Origin: Allomuricauda sp. CP2A
GTDB lineage: Bacteria; Bacteroidota; Bacteroidia; Flavobacteriales; Flavobacteriaceae
Direction: 5' to 3'
NCBI RefSeq assembly: GCF_001683915.1
Contig: NZ_LXTT01000117.1
Location: 21,364-85,363 of the forward strand
DNA: 64,000 nt
This document shows positions 18,985-28,549 of the stretch, one piece after another; the stretch's first letter is position 1, and every line of letters starts with the position of its first letter. A program made the translations under genes and the position numbers. The notes under the pieces were generated by a model, which saw nothing but the letters and a program-made list of their open reading frames with translations, was not told the DNA's origin and made no database searches.

Positions 18985-21483
18985 TTAGTCGATTGATTTA
19001 GTTCGTAATCGTAATGCATTGGCTATAACCGACACCGAGCTAAAGCTCATGGCCAGGGCCGCGATCATGGGCGAAAGCAAAATCCCAAAGAAGGGATAGA
19101 GCACCCCTGCTGCCACCGGCACACCAATGGTGTTGTATATCAATGCAAAAAATAGGTTTTGTTTTATGTTTTTCATCACGGCCTCACTAAGGTTCCGTGC
19201 TTTTACAATACTGTGCAGGTCACCTTTCACTAAAGTGATCATGGCACTTTCAATGGCCACATCGGTGCCCGTACCCATGGCAATACCCAAATCGCTTTTG
19301 GCCAATGCAGGGGCATCGTTGATACCATCACCCGCCATGGCGACCACTTTGCCGTTGTTTTGAAGTTGTTCCACTTCCTTCATTTTATCCTCGGGCAAGG
19401 TCTCGGCTTTAAAATCATCCAAATGTAACTCACTGGCCACTGCTTTTGCGGTGGTGGCATTGTCGCCTGTAAGCATGATCACCTTTATTCCCTTATCTTG
19501 AATAGCCTTGATAGCCTTGGCACTTGTTTCCTTGATTTTATCTCCAATGGCCACAAAACCGTGACATTTACCATCAATGGCCAAATAGGAAACCGTTTTA
19601 CCTTTCTCTTGTGCTTTTTTGACCTTTTCCATTATATCATCAGAAATGTCAACATTGGCTTTTTCCATCAATTTGATGTTCCCCAACTGAATCTCCAAAT
19701 CCTTGATCTTGCCTTCAACACCCATACCCGTCACGGCATTGAAATATTTTGTCTTTAGAATTTTGATTTCCTTTTCTTTACCATAATTCACCGTCGCTTG
19801 TGCCAAAGGGTGTTCGCTATTGGCATTTACCGACACCAGATATTGCAGCAATTCTTCTTCTGAATAATCATCCGAAAACACTACCAATTGATCAAAAGTA
19901 GGCTTGCCCTCGGTGATGGTACCCGTTTTATCAATGATCAGGGTGTCCACATCGGCCATTTTCTCCAAAGCTTCGGCATTTTTGATCAACACTCCATTTT
20001 GAGCGCCTTTTCCTACCCCTACCATTACGGACATGGGTGTGGCGAGACCGAGTGCACACGGACAAGCAATAATCAATACGGCAATGGCATTGATCAAAGC
20101 GTAAACATAGGTTGGCTGGGGACCCCATATCGCCCAAACTGCGAATGTCAAAATAGAAATGATGACAACTGCTGGCACAAAATAAGCGGATACTTTATCA
20201 GCCAAATTTTGAATGGGTGCACGGCTTCGGCTGGCTTCGTTCACCATCTTGATGATTTGTGAAAGCAGGGTGTCGCTGCCCACTTTTTCAGCTTTCATCA
20301 AAAAGGTTTGGTTACCGTTGATGGTACCACTGCTTACTTTGTCATCCACTGTTTTTTCAACGGGAATGGGTTCACCCGTGATCATGGATTCATCCACCGA
20401 AGTTTCTCCCTCCGTAATGATGCCATCCACAGGAATTTTTTCGCCAGGTTTCACACGGAGAATATCATCCTTTTCTATATCATCAATGCTTACCTCAACT
20501 TCTTCCCCATCCACAACTTTGATCGCTTTGTTGGGCGCCAATTTTAATAATTCCTTTACGGCATTATTGGTTTTGCTGTGCGCCCTAGCCTCTAACAATT
20601 GACCCAAAAGCACCAAGGTGAGGATTACGGTTGCTGCCTCAAAATATACGTGAACCGCACCTGTTTCCCCCTTGAACTGGTCAGGGAAAAATCCTGGGAA
20701 CAACAATGCGAGCACACTAAATATAAAAGCCACGCCCGCACCGATACCAATCAAGGTAAACATGTTCAGGTTCCACGTTTTAATGCTTCGATAAGCCCTT
20801 TCAAAAAACATCCAAGTAGCGTAAAAAACCACAGGAAGCGATAGGGCAAACTGTACCCAATTCCAATGGCTTGGCACCATTAGTTTGTACAATGGGTTCT
20901 CGGGTATCATCTCACTCATGGCTATCAAAAAAATGGGCAGCGTAAAAGCTACTGCTATCCAAAATTTCTTGAGCAGTTTTTTATAGGTTTTTTCCTCTGC
21001 GCTGGCTTCGGGCTCCTTGGGCACCAACTCCATTCCACATTTTGGGCAGGAACCTGGGCCATCTTCCACCACTTCGGGATGCATGGGACAGGTCCATTGC
21101 TGTTTGGAACTGGACGAAGTGTTTTGTTCCTCCACCAAATCCATCCCACAAACAGGACAATCGCCAGGTTCATCATAGGTTTTGTCTCCCTCGCATTGCA
21201 TGGGGCAATAAAAAGTGCCATTTCCATTGGAAACCGATTTTTTCTCTTTTTTCTTTGGTTTATGATGGTGGCCTTCGGCATGAATACTGTAACCGCCCCC
21301 ATCTTTTTCCAAAGCTTCCTCGAACTTTTTAATTGGAATGTGCTCCTCCATCTCAATCACGGCCTCGGCTTTTTCCAGATTTACCTCAACCCCGGTAACC
21401 CCATCCACTTTGGAAAGGGTTCCTTCTACATGATTTCTACAGCCATTACAGCTCATTCCGTGTATGTGATAGGTATGTTTCAT
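18985..21483 (-). CDS. copA: CopA-type copper-exporting P1B-ATPase
   Basis: 832 residues. The N-terminus has an HMA domain (MSCNGC, C12 and C15), then two CPM-type metal-binding modules (FYCPMQCEG ... CPVCGMDL at about 92-118 and WTCPMHPEV ... CPKCGMEL at about 128-152). Eight membrane helices follow, with the ion-binding CPC at C474-P475-C476 in [11 protein letters not shown]. The phosphorylated aspartate is D518 (DKTGTITEG); [10 protein letters not shown] is the hinge motif. It is a P1B-1 ATPase that exports Cu(I) from the cytoplasm to the periplasm. The two extra cytoplasmic modules are unusual compared with enterobacterial CopA. It is followed by the PepSY and CusB-like genes. Confidence 0.95.
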   Translation of the reverse strand: MKHTYHIHGMSCNGCRNHVEGTLSKVDGVTGVEVNLEKAEAVIEMEEHIPIKKFEEALEKDGGGYSIHAEGHHHKPKKKEKKSVSNGNGTFYCPMQCEGDKTYDEPGDCPVCGMDLVEEQNTSSSSKQQWTCPMHPEVVEDGPGSCPKCGMELVPKEPEASAEEKTYKKLLKKFWIAVAFTLPIFLIAMSEMIPENPLYKLMVPSHWNWVQFALSLPVVFYATWMFFERAYRSIKTWNLNMFTLIGIGAGVAFIFSVLALLFPGFFPDQFKGETGAVHVYFEAATVILTLVLLGQLLEARAHSKTNNAVKELLKLAPNKAIKVVDGEEVEVSIDDIEKDDILRVKPGEKIPVDGIITEGETSVDESMITGEPIPVEKTVDDKVSSGTINGNQTFLMKAEKVGSDTLLSQIIKMVNEASRSRAPIQNLADKVSAYFVPAVVIISILTFAVWAIWGPQPTYVYALINAIAVLIIACPCALGLATPMSVMVGVGKGAQNGVLIKNAEALEKMADVDTLIIDKTGTITEGKPTFDQLVVFSDDYSEEELLQYLVSVNANSEHPLAQATVNYGKEKEIKILKTKYFNAVTGMGVEGKIKDLEIQLGNIKLMEKANVDISDDIMEKVKKAQEKGKTVSYLAIDGKCHGFVAIGDKIKETSAKAIKAIQDKGIKVIMLTGDNATTAKAVASELHLDDFKAETLPEDKMKEVEQLQNNGKVVAMAGDGINDAPALAKSDLGIAMGTGTDVAIESAMITLVKGDLHSIVKARNLSEAVMKNIKQNLFFALIYNTIGVPVAAGVLYPFFGILLSPMIAALAMSFSSVSVIANALRLRTKSID

Positions 21484-21552
21484 CTTGTTTGTTTTTTTTA
21501 TTCAAAACTAGCTGAACACCAGCTGGAAGCTTTTCACAATTCTGGGTATCTT

Positions 21553-22104
21553 TTATACAATTTGATCTAAAGGCCTCCGATTCCAATCTTGCACTTTTCG
21601 GTATTCACTCATGGACATTCCTGTTATCGATTTAAACTGTTTGGCCAAATGGCTACTGCTCTTATAGTTCAAATCATAAGCTATTTCAGAAAATGTCTTG
21701 TTATCCATCTGGATTTCTTCCTTTACCCGCTCAATTTTCAAGAGGATAAAATATTTTTCAATGGTCAGCCCCTCCTTGGCACTGAACATTTTACTGAGCA
21801 CCGAATAATCCTTGTTCATTTTTTCTGACAGGTATTCCGAGAGATTTTGATGCATATCGTCTTTCAAAGCATTGATCAGGTGTTTTTTAATGTCAGCTAT
21901 ATAACTTTCATTCACACCCTCGATCAATTCAAAACCATTTTTGACCAAAATCTCTCGAATACGCTCCAATTGGTTTTGGGCTCCATCAGAAAATTGGACT
22001 TCTCCCAAATCCATATGTACCACCTCGATGCCCGCATTCTGAAACTCTTGTCTCAGAACGCCTTTGCATCTATCGCAAACCATATTTTTTACTTTAATCC
22101 GCAT
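21553..22104 (-). CDS. HMA-AraC fusion, probable copper-sensing regulator
   Basis: 183 residues. The first about 65 residues read as a ferredoxin-like HMA domain with MxCxxC (M8, C10, C13 in NMVCDRCKG) and a second half ending NGFELIEG. A helical linker follows, and the C-terminal 80-90 residues form an AraC-type DNA-binding domain with two helix-turn-helices (EEIQMDNKTFSEIAYDLNY and the signature SSSHLAKQFKSITGMSMSEY). No cupin or other ligand domain is present. The direct fusion suggests that Cu(I) binding to the CxxC controls DNA binding (inference). It sits inside the metal block, between the metal-binding lipoprotein and copA, and probably regulates it. Confidence 0.88.
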   Translation of the reverse strand: MRIKVKNMVCDRCKGVLRQEFQNAGIEVVHMDLGEVQFSDGAQNQLERIREILVKNGFELIEGVNESYIADIKKHLINALKDDMHQNLSEYLSEKMNKDYSVLSKMFSAKEGLTIEKYFILLKIERVKEEIQMDNKTFSEIAYDLNYKSSSHLAKQFKSITGMSMSEYRKVQDWNRRPLDQIV

Positions 22105-22127
22105 CGCTGGTACAATTCAAACTTTAA

Positions 22128-22463
22128 TTAATTGTGGGTATGTCCGTCCGCCATGTGCTCCTCGTTCAATACATAGGTCATCCCGCAAACTGGGCATTTC
22201 CCCTCTTCATCGCTTCCACTGCCTTCACAATGCATTGGACAAACATATGTGGAGGTATATTCCTTACCTTCCATTTTTGCGGTTTCCATGCCTTCCATGT
22301 CATGCCCTTCATGATCCATCTTTTCCATGTCATGGCCTTCATGTTCCATGGTTGCTTCCGTAGAAGTTTCTTTTGCTTCCTCCGTTTTTCCCTTGCACGA
22401 TACCGTAAGTACCAATACTGAAGCGAATGCGATTCCGATAATAGTTCTAATGTTTGTTCTCAT
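22128..22463 (-). CDS. Heavy-metal-binding periplasmic lipoprotein
   Basis: 111 residues from the ATG at 22463 (MRTNIRTIIGIAFASVLV); an ATG three codons upstream is also possible. The lipobox is LTVSC. A His/Met/Glu-rich linker (repeats like EHEGHDMEKMDHEGHDMEGM) leads to one metal-binding module, YVCPMHCEG ... KCPVCGMTYV, and the end is HMADGHTHN. The histidine and methionine clusters, the module and the neighbours all point to binding of Cu(I)/Cu(II) or silver in the periplasm, possibly handing it to the CusB-like adaptor. It lies 16 bp after cusC and 23 bp before the HMA-AraC gene. Confidence 0.85.
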   Translation of the reverse strand: MRTNIRTIIGIAFASVLVLTVSCKGKTEEAKETSTEATMEHEGHDMEKMDHEGHDMEGMETAKMEGKEYTSTYVCPMHCEGSGSDEEGKCPVCGMTYVLNEEHMADGHTHN

Positions 22464-22479
22464 TTTTGACATTTTAAAT

Positions 22480-23700
22480 TTACTTGTTAATTAAATAATT
22501 GATGATGGCAGATTGTAGATAATACAACTGCACCGATTGTATTTGATTGGTCTGAAATTTTAATTGTAACTCTTGAATGTCCAACACATCGTTAAAATCG
22601 ATGGTGCCCGTTTCGTAATTCTTGATCAGTATTTCTTCGGCATCCTTGGCCTGTTTTAGGTTTTTTGCTTGGGTTTGATGCGTAATGCGTGCCTGGTTCC
22701 GTTGCGAAATGGCATTGGCATAGGCATTTTCCAGCACGTTCAGCCGCTCCTCTTTTTGCAGTTCAATCTCTTTTTGACGAAGCTCGTTCTGTTTGGTGGT
22801 CGATTTAAACTTATTGTTGAAAATGGGAACCGAAAAAGTGACCATCGGCATTACAATATCCTTTCCGTTATCGCTAAAAACCATATTATCCCGTTCCGAA
22901 ACAGGGATATAATCCAACCCTACCCCAAAACTTGGAGCATTCTCCTTTTGGTTGAGCAGTTCCGATTGGGTTACCGATTCATACAATTGATCATATTTGA
23001 GCAACTCTGGATTTAGGGTTAAATCTTCTTTGTTGAAAATGGGGTCGTCCTCAGGAATATCCATTACATTCACCACCTCAACTGCAATATTTTCATCTCG
23101 ATTGAGGAGGTTATTGAAAACGGCCTGCTCTGCTAGGTACGATTGCTCCAACACTTCTTTTTGTTGCTGCAGTTCATTTTGACGAATTTGAAGTTTTAAA
23201 ACATCAACCGCGGAGGCATTTCCCACCTCAACAGAGGTTAAGGCCAAGGTCTCGTAGGTTTTAAGCAGTTCTATATTTTCCTGCAACACTTTTTGCTTCG
23301 CCTGAATTCCATAGAGCACATAATAGGATTGTGCCACGGACAAGGCCAATTTTCGTTTGGCGATCACAATTTCTACATACTCGGTCTCCGCCATGGAACT
23401 TGCATAGTTTTCCCGTGCGGTGATCGTCCCAAACCAAGGCAACATTTGCGATACCGAAAATCTAGCACGCTGTGCTCCTGTTCTGGTCTCTGGTTCGCTC
23501 ACAAAATATCCTGCTGCTATGGTGGTATTGGGCAAAGTGTTCATTTCGACCACCTTTTCCTTTGCGATGTTATAGCGGAGTTCCAACGCTTGGATCATGG
23601 GACTGTTCAACTCAGCTTCTTGCAAATAGCTTTCCAAGGACTGGGCGTTAACCCCAAAAGCCGTTAAAGCAAATAGTATGTATATGAATCTCTTTTTCAT
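22480..23700 (-). CDS. cusC: TolC/CusC-family outer-membrane efflux protein
   Basis: 406 residues. The signal peptide is MKKRFIYILFALTAFGVNAQ. The rest is mostly long amphipathic helices with the two-fold internal repeat of the outer-membrane efflux family (ENIELLKTYETLALTSVEVG and AKNLKQAKDAEEILIKNYETG). The trimer forms the outer-membrane exit duct for RND pumps. The start overlaps the end of the cusA-like gene by 4 bp, so the two are translationally coupled. Confidence 0.9.
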   Translation of the reverse strand: MKKRFIYILFALTAFGVNAQSLESYLQEAELNSPMIQALELRYNIAKEKVVEMNTLPNTTIAAGYFVSEPETRTGAQRARFSVSQMLPWFGTITARENYASSMAETEYVEIVIAKRKLALSVAQSYYVLYGIQAKQKVLQENIELLKTYETLALTSVEVGNASAVDVLKLQIRQNELQQQKEVLEQSYLAEQAVFNNLLNRDENIAVEVVNVMDIPEDDPIFNKEDLTLNPELLKYDQLYESVTQSELLNQKENAPSFGVGLDYIPVSERDNMVFSDNGKDIVMPMVTFSVPIFNNKFKSTTKQNELRQKEIELQKEERLNVLENAYANAISQRNQARITHQTQAKNLKQAKDAEEILIKNYETGTIDFNDVLDIQELQLKFQTNQIQSVQLYYLQSAIINYLINK

Positions 23701-26700
23701 CGGTTTTGCATTTTAAGTTGCAGCTCACTTTTCCAACTGTATAGCACGGGCACCACAAACAAGGTGATCAATGCGATCAGCATACCTCCAAAACTTGGAA
23801 TAGCCATCGGAATCATGATGTCACTTCCTCTACCCGTACTGGTAAGCACGGGCAGAAGTGCCAAAATGGTGGTCGCTGTGGTCATTAAACATGGTCTGAT
23901 TCGTTTTTCGCCTGCTTCCAATACCGAAGCACGGATGTTTTTCAAGTTGTCCGGTTTGTTCTTATCAAAAGTTTGGGTAAGGTAGGTGGCCATCACTACC
24001 CCGTCATCCGTGGCAATTCCGAACAAGGCAATAAAACCTACCCAAACGGCCACACTCAGGTTAATGGTGTGCATTTGGAAAAGGTCTCTTAGGTTTTCAC
24101 CCATAAAACTGAAATTCAAGAACCAATCCTGACCGTAGAACCAAATCATTAAAAAGCCACCTGCAAAAGCTACCGCAATTCCAGAAAATACCATCAAGGA
24201 TGTGGCCACCGACCTAAACTGAAAGTAAAGAATCAAAAAGATGATCAATAGGGCCAAGGGAACCACCACGGACAAGGTTTTTTCGGCACGTAACTGGTTC
24301 TCATACGTCCCGGTAAATTTATAGCTGATGCCTTTTGGCACCACCAATTCGCCACTTTCTATTTTTTCTTCAATCTTGGCTTGTGCATTTTCCACCACAT
24401 TGACCTCTGCATAGCCATCTTGCTTATCAAATAGCACATATCCCACCAAAAAGGTATCCTCGCTTTTAATGGCCTGTGGTCCTTGTTCATAACGGATGCT
24501 TACCAATTCGCTCAATGGAACAGGACTTCCTTTTTGCACGGGAACATAAATATTTTCCAAATCGGTTGGGTTTTCCCGAAGTTCCCTTGGGTAGCGCACC
24601 CGAACACCGTAACGCTCCCTTCCTTCCACGGTTTGGGTCAATGTCATACCGCCAATGGCAACCTCAAGAATTTGCTGCACATCTTCAATCACAAGTCCAT
24701 AGCGCACCAATTTTTCACGGTCAATATCAATGAGAAGATAGGGTTTCCCAACAATTCGGTCTGCAAAAACAGCTTCATCTTTAACCCCTGCAGCTTCTTT
24801 TAAAATAGGTTCGAGTTGAAGGCCAAAGTCCTCAATTTCTTTTAAATCCTGGCCTTTCACTTTAATTCCCATCGGAGCTCGCATTCCTGTTTGAAGCATC
24901 ACCAGACGCGTTTCAATGGGTTGCAGTTTTGGTGCGGAAGTGACACCTGGCAATTTGGTCACCTTTACAATTTCATTCCAAATATCATCCGGGTTTTTAA
25001 TCTCGGGACGCCAGTTACGGAAGTATTCACCATCAGTATTAGGAATTAAAAGACTACGATCTATTCGCAATGGTTCGCTCACGTGGTCTTCAGCATAATT
25101 CTGCTCGTTACTCACTTCCAAATTTGGATTGGCCAATACTTTTCCGTTGCTCAGCTCAAAATATCCATCGGGATTGATTTTGAATCGTTGTGGACTTCCA
25201 GCATCATTTTTCTGGTACTCTGACCGATACTGAATAATGTTCTCGTACATGGAAAGTGGTGCGGGGTCCAATGCCGATTCCGTCCGCCCTGCTTTCCCCA
25301 CTACAGTTTGAATTTCAGGGATGGTGGCCACGGCCATATCCAATTGCTGCAACACCCTTTTGTTTTCCTCCACGCCGGCATGTGGCAAGGAAGTGGGCAT
25401 CAACAAGAAAGAACCTTCATTTAAGGAAGGCATGAACTCTTGGCCTGTATTCCGCATGATCATGAATCCAAATACCACAATCACCGTCGGAATGGACAAG
25501 AACAACAATTTGTTTTCCAAGGCCCATGTCAAAATGCGGCTGTAATTTTTTCTGAAGAGATAAAAGCCCCCTAACAATACGCCACAAATCAGTGCAACAA
25601 AAATCAAGTTGATGAAAATACTACGGTCAAAGCCCAAGGGTCTCCAATAGGTGGCCAACAAGAATGCAATGGTAGTAATGCAAATGCCCACATTGAGCAT
25701 TCCTGCTTGTTTTTCATCAATAATCTGCTTCAATTTGAGGACTCCTGAAACGCCAAAGGCCAGCAATGCCAAGCCCAACCAATATCCAAAACCGATAGCA
25801 ACCATTCCCAAGGCAATCAAAATCCCGTTCCAGATATATTTGAATAGGTGATTTGGGCTTTTCTTTCTAAAAATGATGGCCGCAAAAGGCGGAATCAAAA
25901 AGAGCGCTACAATGATGGAAGCCGTTAACGCCATGGTCTTGGTAAAAGCCAACGGACGAAACAATTTTCCTTCGGCACCCACCATGGTAAAAACAGGGAT
26001 AAAACTGATGATGGTCGTTAAAATGGCCGTTAAGATCGCCCCTGAAACTTCAGCGGTGGCATTGTAGACCACTTCATCAATAGGGAGGTTTCCTTCATTC
26101 TCATCCCTATGCCTAATAATGTTTTCGGATAAAATTACCCCAACATCCACCATGGTTCCAATAGCAATGGCAATACCCGAAAGGGCCACAATATTGGCAT
26201 CAACTCCAAAGAGTTTCATGGAAATGAACACCATGAGCACTGCAATGGGCAACAGGCCAGAAATCAAAATAGAGGCCCTGAGATTGAACACCATGACCAC
26301 GATCACCAAAATGGTGATAAGAATTTCAAGGGTCAAGGCTTCATTTAGGGTTCCCAGGGTTTCTTGGATGAGTTCTGTTCTATCATAAAAAGGAACAATG
26401 GTAAGTTGCGAAGTGGTTCCATCTTTCAATTCTTTGGATGGAAGCCCTGCACTCAATTCTTTTATTTTTTCCTTTACGTTATTGATGACCTCCAGTGGGT
26501 TGGCTCCATATCGGGCCACAACCACACCGCCCACCACTTCTGCGCCTTCCTTGTCCAAAATCCCTCTTCGAACAGCAGGCCCCAAGGAAACATTGGCTAC
26601 ATCCTTAATTCGAATAGCCGTATAATCCGTTGAAGTGACCACGGCGTTTTTGATGTCGTCCAAAGATTTGATGTATCCCAACCCACGCACCAAATATTCC

Positions 26701-27434
26701 GCTTTATTGATCTCCAAGGTCTGTGCCCCAATATCCCGATTGCTCTGCTTTACGGCCATCACAATTTGGTCAAGGCCAATGTTGTACTGCTTCAACAATT
26801 CTGGGTCTACATCCACTTGGTATTCCTGAACAAATCCACCGATGGAAGCCACTTCAGACACACCCGATGCGGAAGACAGGGCATATTTTACATAGTAATC
26901 CTGTACGCTTCGCAGTTCTTGCAGATCCCATCCTCCCGTTACATTACCATCTTTATCACGGCCCTCCAAAGTGTACCAAAAAATTTGTCCCAAAGCGGTG
27001 GCATCGGGTCCCAAGGCCGGGTTTACCCCTTCTGGCAGTAAATTATTGGGCAAGGAATTGAGTTTTTCCAGAATTCGACTGCGGCTCCAATAGAACTCTA
27101 CTTCTTCCTCAAAAATGATATAGATACTCGAAAACCCGAACATCGAAGAACTTCGGATGGTCTTCACCCCTGGAATACCCAATAAAGAAGTCGTTAACGG
27201 ATAGGTAATCTGATCCTCAATATCTTGTGGAGAGCGTCCTGGCCATTTGGTGAACACAATTTGTTGGTTTTCACCAATATCTGGGATGGCATCCACAGCA
27301 ACGGGGTTACTTGGCAAAAATCCCGTATTCCAATTGAAAGGTGTATGTACCGTTCCCCAACCAATAATAAGCAGGAGCAGCAAAATGGCCACTAATTTGT
27401 TGTCTATGAGAAATTTGATGCTTTTGTTCAGCAT
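23697..27434 (-). CDS. cusA: CusA-type heavy-metal RND efflux pump
   Basis: 1245 residues, about 200 longer than E. coli CusA. Motifs include FTKWPGRSPQDIEDQITYPL at the N-terminus and the proton-relay helix with VALSGIAIAIGTMVDVGVI. The three methionines that bind Cu(I) in CusA appear conserved: M679 (FLLMPTSLP), M729 (APLSMYENI) and M846 (RLVMLQTGM). The first two are 50 apart, as in E. coli; the third is about 68 residues further away, which locates one insertion. The other extra sequence is a hydrophobic segment of about 100 residues in the middle (around residues 525-630). The pump expels Cu(I)/Ag(I) with CusB and CusC. It begins 91 bp after the HYC_CC_PP-like gene. Confidence 0.95.
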   Translation of the reverse strand: MLNKSIKFLIDNKLVAILLLLLIIGWGTVHTPFNWNTGFLPSNPVAVDAIPDIGENQQIVFTKWPGRSPQDIEDQITYPLTTSLLGIPGVKTIRSSSMFGFSSIYIIFEEEVEFYWSRSRILEKLNSLPNNLLPEGVNPALGPDATALGQIFWYTLEGRDKDGNVTGGWDLQELRSVQDYYVKYALSSASGVSEVASIGGFVQEYQVDVDPELLKQYNIGLDQIVMAVKQSNRDIGAQTLEINKAEYLVRGLGYIKSLDDIKNAVVTSTDYTAIRIKDVANVSLGPAVRRGILDKEGAEVVGGVVVARYGANPLEVINNVKEKIKELSAGLPSKELKDGTTSQLTIVPFYDRTELIQETLGTLNEALTLEILITILVIVVMVFNLRASILISGLLPIAVLMVFISMKLFGVDANIVALSGIAIAIGTMVDVGVILSENIIRHRDENEGNLPIDEVVYNATAEVSGAILTAILTTIISFIPVFTMVGAEGKLFRPLAFTKTMALTASIIVALFLIPPFAAIIFRKKSPNHLFKYIWNGILIALGMVAIGFGYWLGLALLAFGVSGVLKLKQIIDEKQAGMLNVGICITTIAFLLATYWRPLGFDRSIFINLIFVALICGVLLGGFYLFRKNYSRILTWALENKLLFLSIPTVIVVFGFMIMRNTGQEFMPSLNEGSFLLMPTSLPHAGVEENKRVLQQLDMAVATIPEIQTVVGKAGRTESALDPAPLSMYENIIQYRSEYQKNDAGSPQRFKINPDGYFELSNGKVLANPNLEVSNEQNYAEDHVSEPLRIDRSLLIPNTDGEYFRNWRPEIKNPDDIWNEIVKVTKLPGVTSAPKLQPIETRLVMLQTGMRAPMGIKVKGQDLKEIEDFGLQLEPILKEAAGVKDEAVFADRIVGKPYLLIDIDREKLVRYGLVIEDVQQILEVAIGGMTLTQTVEGRERYGVRVRYPRELRENPTDLENIYVPVQKGSPVPLSELVSIRYEQGPQAIKSEDTFLVGYVLFDKQDGYAEVNVVENAQAKIEEKIESGELVVPKGISYKFTGTYENQLRAEKTLSVVVPLALLIIFLILYFQFRSVATSLMVFSGIAVAFAGGFLMIWFYGQDWFLNFSFMGENLRDLFQMHTINLSVAVWVGFIALFGIATDDGVVMATYLTQTFDKNKPDNLKNIRASVLEAGEKRIRPCLMTTATTILALLPVLTSTGRGSDIMIPMAIPSFGGMLIALITLFVVPVLYSWKSELQLKMQNR

Positions 27435-27525
27435 AAGGGTTTGATTTAAACATTAGATCGACACAAAACATGCATAAATGCACACGCCCAATCGCGTGGA
27501 TCGGGTTAATTCAATCTATGTTAAA

Positions 27526-27912
27526 TCAAATACGGAAAGTCTGATCAAGAATCTGCACATCCCGTATCAATGGAGGCGGGTTGTACTCACTGAAGGGAGT
27601 AGATTCTTCCGAATCAATTTCGAAAAGTTGAAAATAGGTATGGACAAAGCTTACCAAGAAGACTTGCTGGTCCAAACTAAAGTTTTCAAAGGACATTTTT
27701 AGGTCGTCTTGACCTTGAACGGTGAACGATTCATCATCACAGCACGATTTTTCCATCTTCATGTCCATGCCGCAATCATCGGCGTGCGCAAAGAAAGAAA
27801 TATCCATCACCCGACCCATACAAATATGCTTGTCCACTGTCCAGGAAACCGTGGAAGCCAACAGCAAAAATGCCATTACCGAGGATACTATTTGATGAAA
27901 AATCTGCTTCAT
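27526..27912 (-). CDS. HYC_CC_PP-type secreted protein, first gene of the copper block
   Basis: 128 residues with a signal peptide (MKQIFHQIVSSVMAFLLLAS). The mature part has KHICMG, a CGMDMKM stretch, a KSCCDDES motif and, near the C-terminus, a YNPPPLIRD motif, which together match the small Bacteroidota family named after HYC, CC and PP signatures. The Cys, His and Met residues in a short mature protein beside a copper pump suggest metal binding. No experimental role is known to me. It is the 5'-most gene of the minus-strand block and divergent from the methionine sulfoxide reductase gene. Confidence 0.8.
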   Translation of the reverse strand: MKQIFHQIVSSVMAFLLLASTVSWTVDKHICMGRVMDISFFAHADDCGMDMKMEKSCCDDESFTVQGQDDLKMSFENFSLDQQVFLVSFVHTYFQLFEIDSEESTPFSEYNPPPLIRDVQILDQTFRI

Positions 27913-27995
27913 TCGACTACAAAACTACAAAATATATCAATTTATTGCTTTGTTTAACAGAAGATTAAAAACAACCGGACCGTAAGTTACACTTT

Positions 27996-28029
27996 CTTTG
28001 TCGTACAAATTCACTATTCAATACATTTG
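27996..28029 (+). promoter_or_regulatory. Bacteroidota-type promoter for the methionine sulfoxide reductase gene
   Basis: TTTG at 27996-27999, 22 bp, then TACATTTG at 28022-28029. The gene ATG at 28045 follows 15 bp later. Confidence 0.7.
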
Positions 28030-28044
28030 CAAAAAAATTACCCC

Positions 28045-28497
28045 ATGTTGAAATCATTGGAACCCAAGGTGCTTGAAATTGTGCAAGAAAAAACCAAATC
28101 CGTGGACACCCGCTTGGGTGAAATCTGCGAACTTTTGCGCAATAATGTCGATTATTACGATTGGGTCGGGTTTTACTTTAAAAATGGGGACAAACAGGAG
28201 TTAAAGTTGGGACCCTACGCCGGAGCCCCCACCGACCACACCATTATCCCCTTTGGGAAAGGCATTTGCGGACAAGTGGCCGTGAGCAACCAAAACTTTG
28301 TGGTGCCCGATGTAGCTGCGCAGGACAACTATATTGCCTGTAGCATTACGGTGAAGGCCGAAATTGTGGTTCCCTTGTTCGTGAATGGTGAAAATGTGGG
28401 TCAAATCGACATCGATTCCAACACCCCGGACCCCTTTACGGAAGAGGACGAACGCTTTTTGGAATTCATCAACCAAAAGGTGGCCGAAATTCTGTAA
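28045..28497 (+). CDS. msrC: GAF-domain free methionine-(R)-sulfoxide reductase
   Basis: 150 residues from the ATG at 28045 (MLKSLEPKVLEIV); an upstream TTG in frame overlaps the promoter. It is a single GAF domain. The catalytic cysteines appear as C75 (GKGICG) and C99 (NYIACS), 24 residues apart as in E. coli fRMsr (C94 and C118). The third cysteine of E. coli (C84) seems to be replaced (APTDHTIIPF). It reduces free Met-(R)-sulfoxide using thioredoxin. It is divergent from the copper block and upstream of purH. Confidence 0.88.
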   Translation: MLKSLEPKVLEIVQEKTKSVDTRLGEICELLRNNVDYYDWVGFYFKNGDKQELKLGPYAGAPTDHTIIPFGKGICGQVAVSNQNFVVPDVAAQDNYIACSITVKAEIVVPLFVNGENVGQIDIDSNTPDPFTEEDERFLEFINQKVAEIL

Positions 28498-28549
28498 AAC
28501 TATTTCCATTTTGTTGATAACCCGTTCTGCTTTTTAGGTACAAATCGAG

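Noticed and set aside
27913..27995. Promoter of the copper block (TAGTTTTG at 27920-27927, minus strand)
   Set aside because: It matches TAnnTTTG but sits only 7 bp from the ATG with no -33 partner, so I could not support it as a feature.
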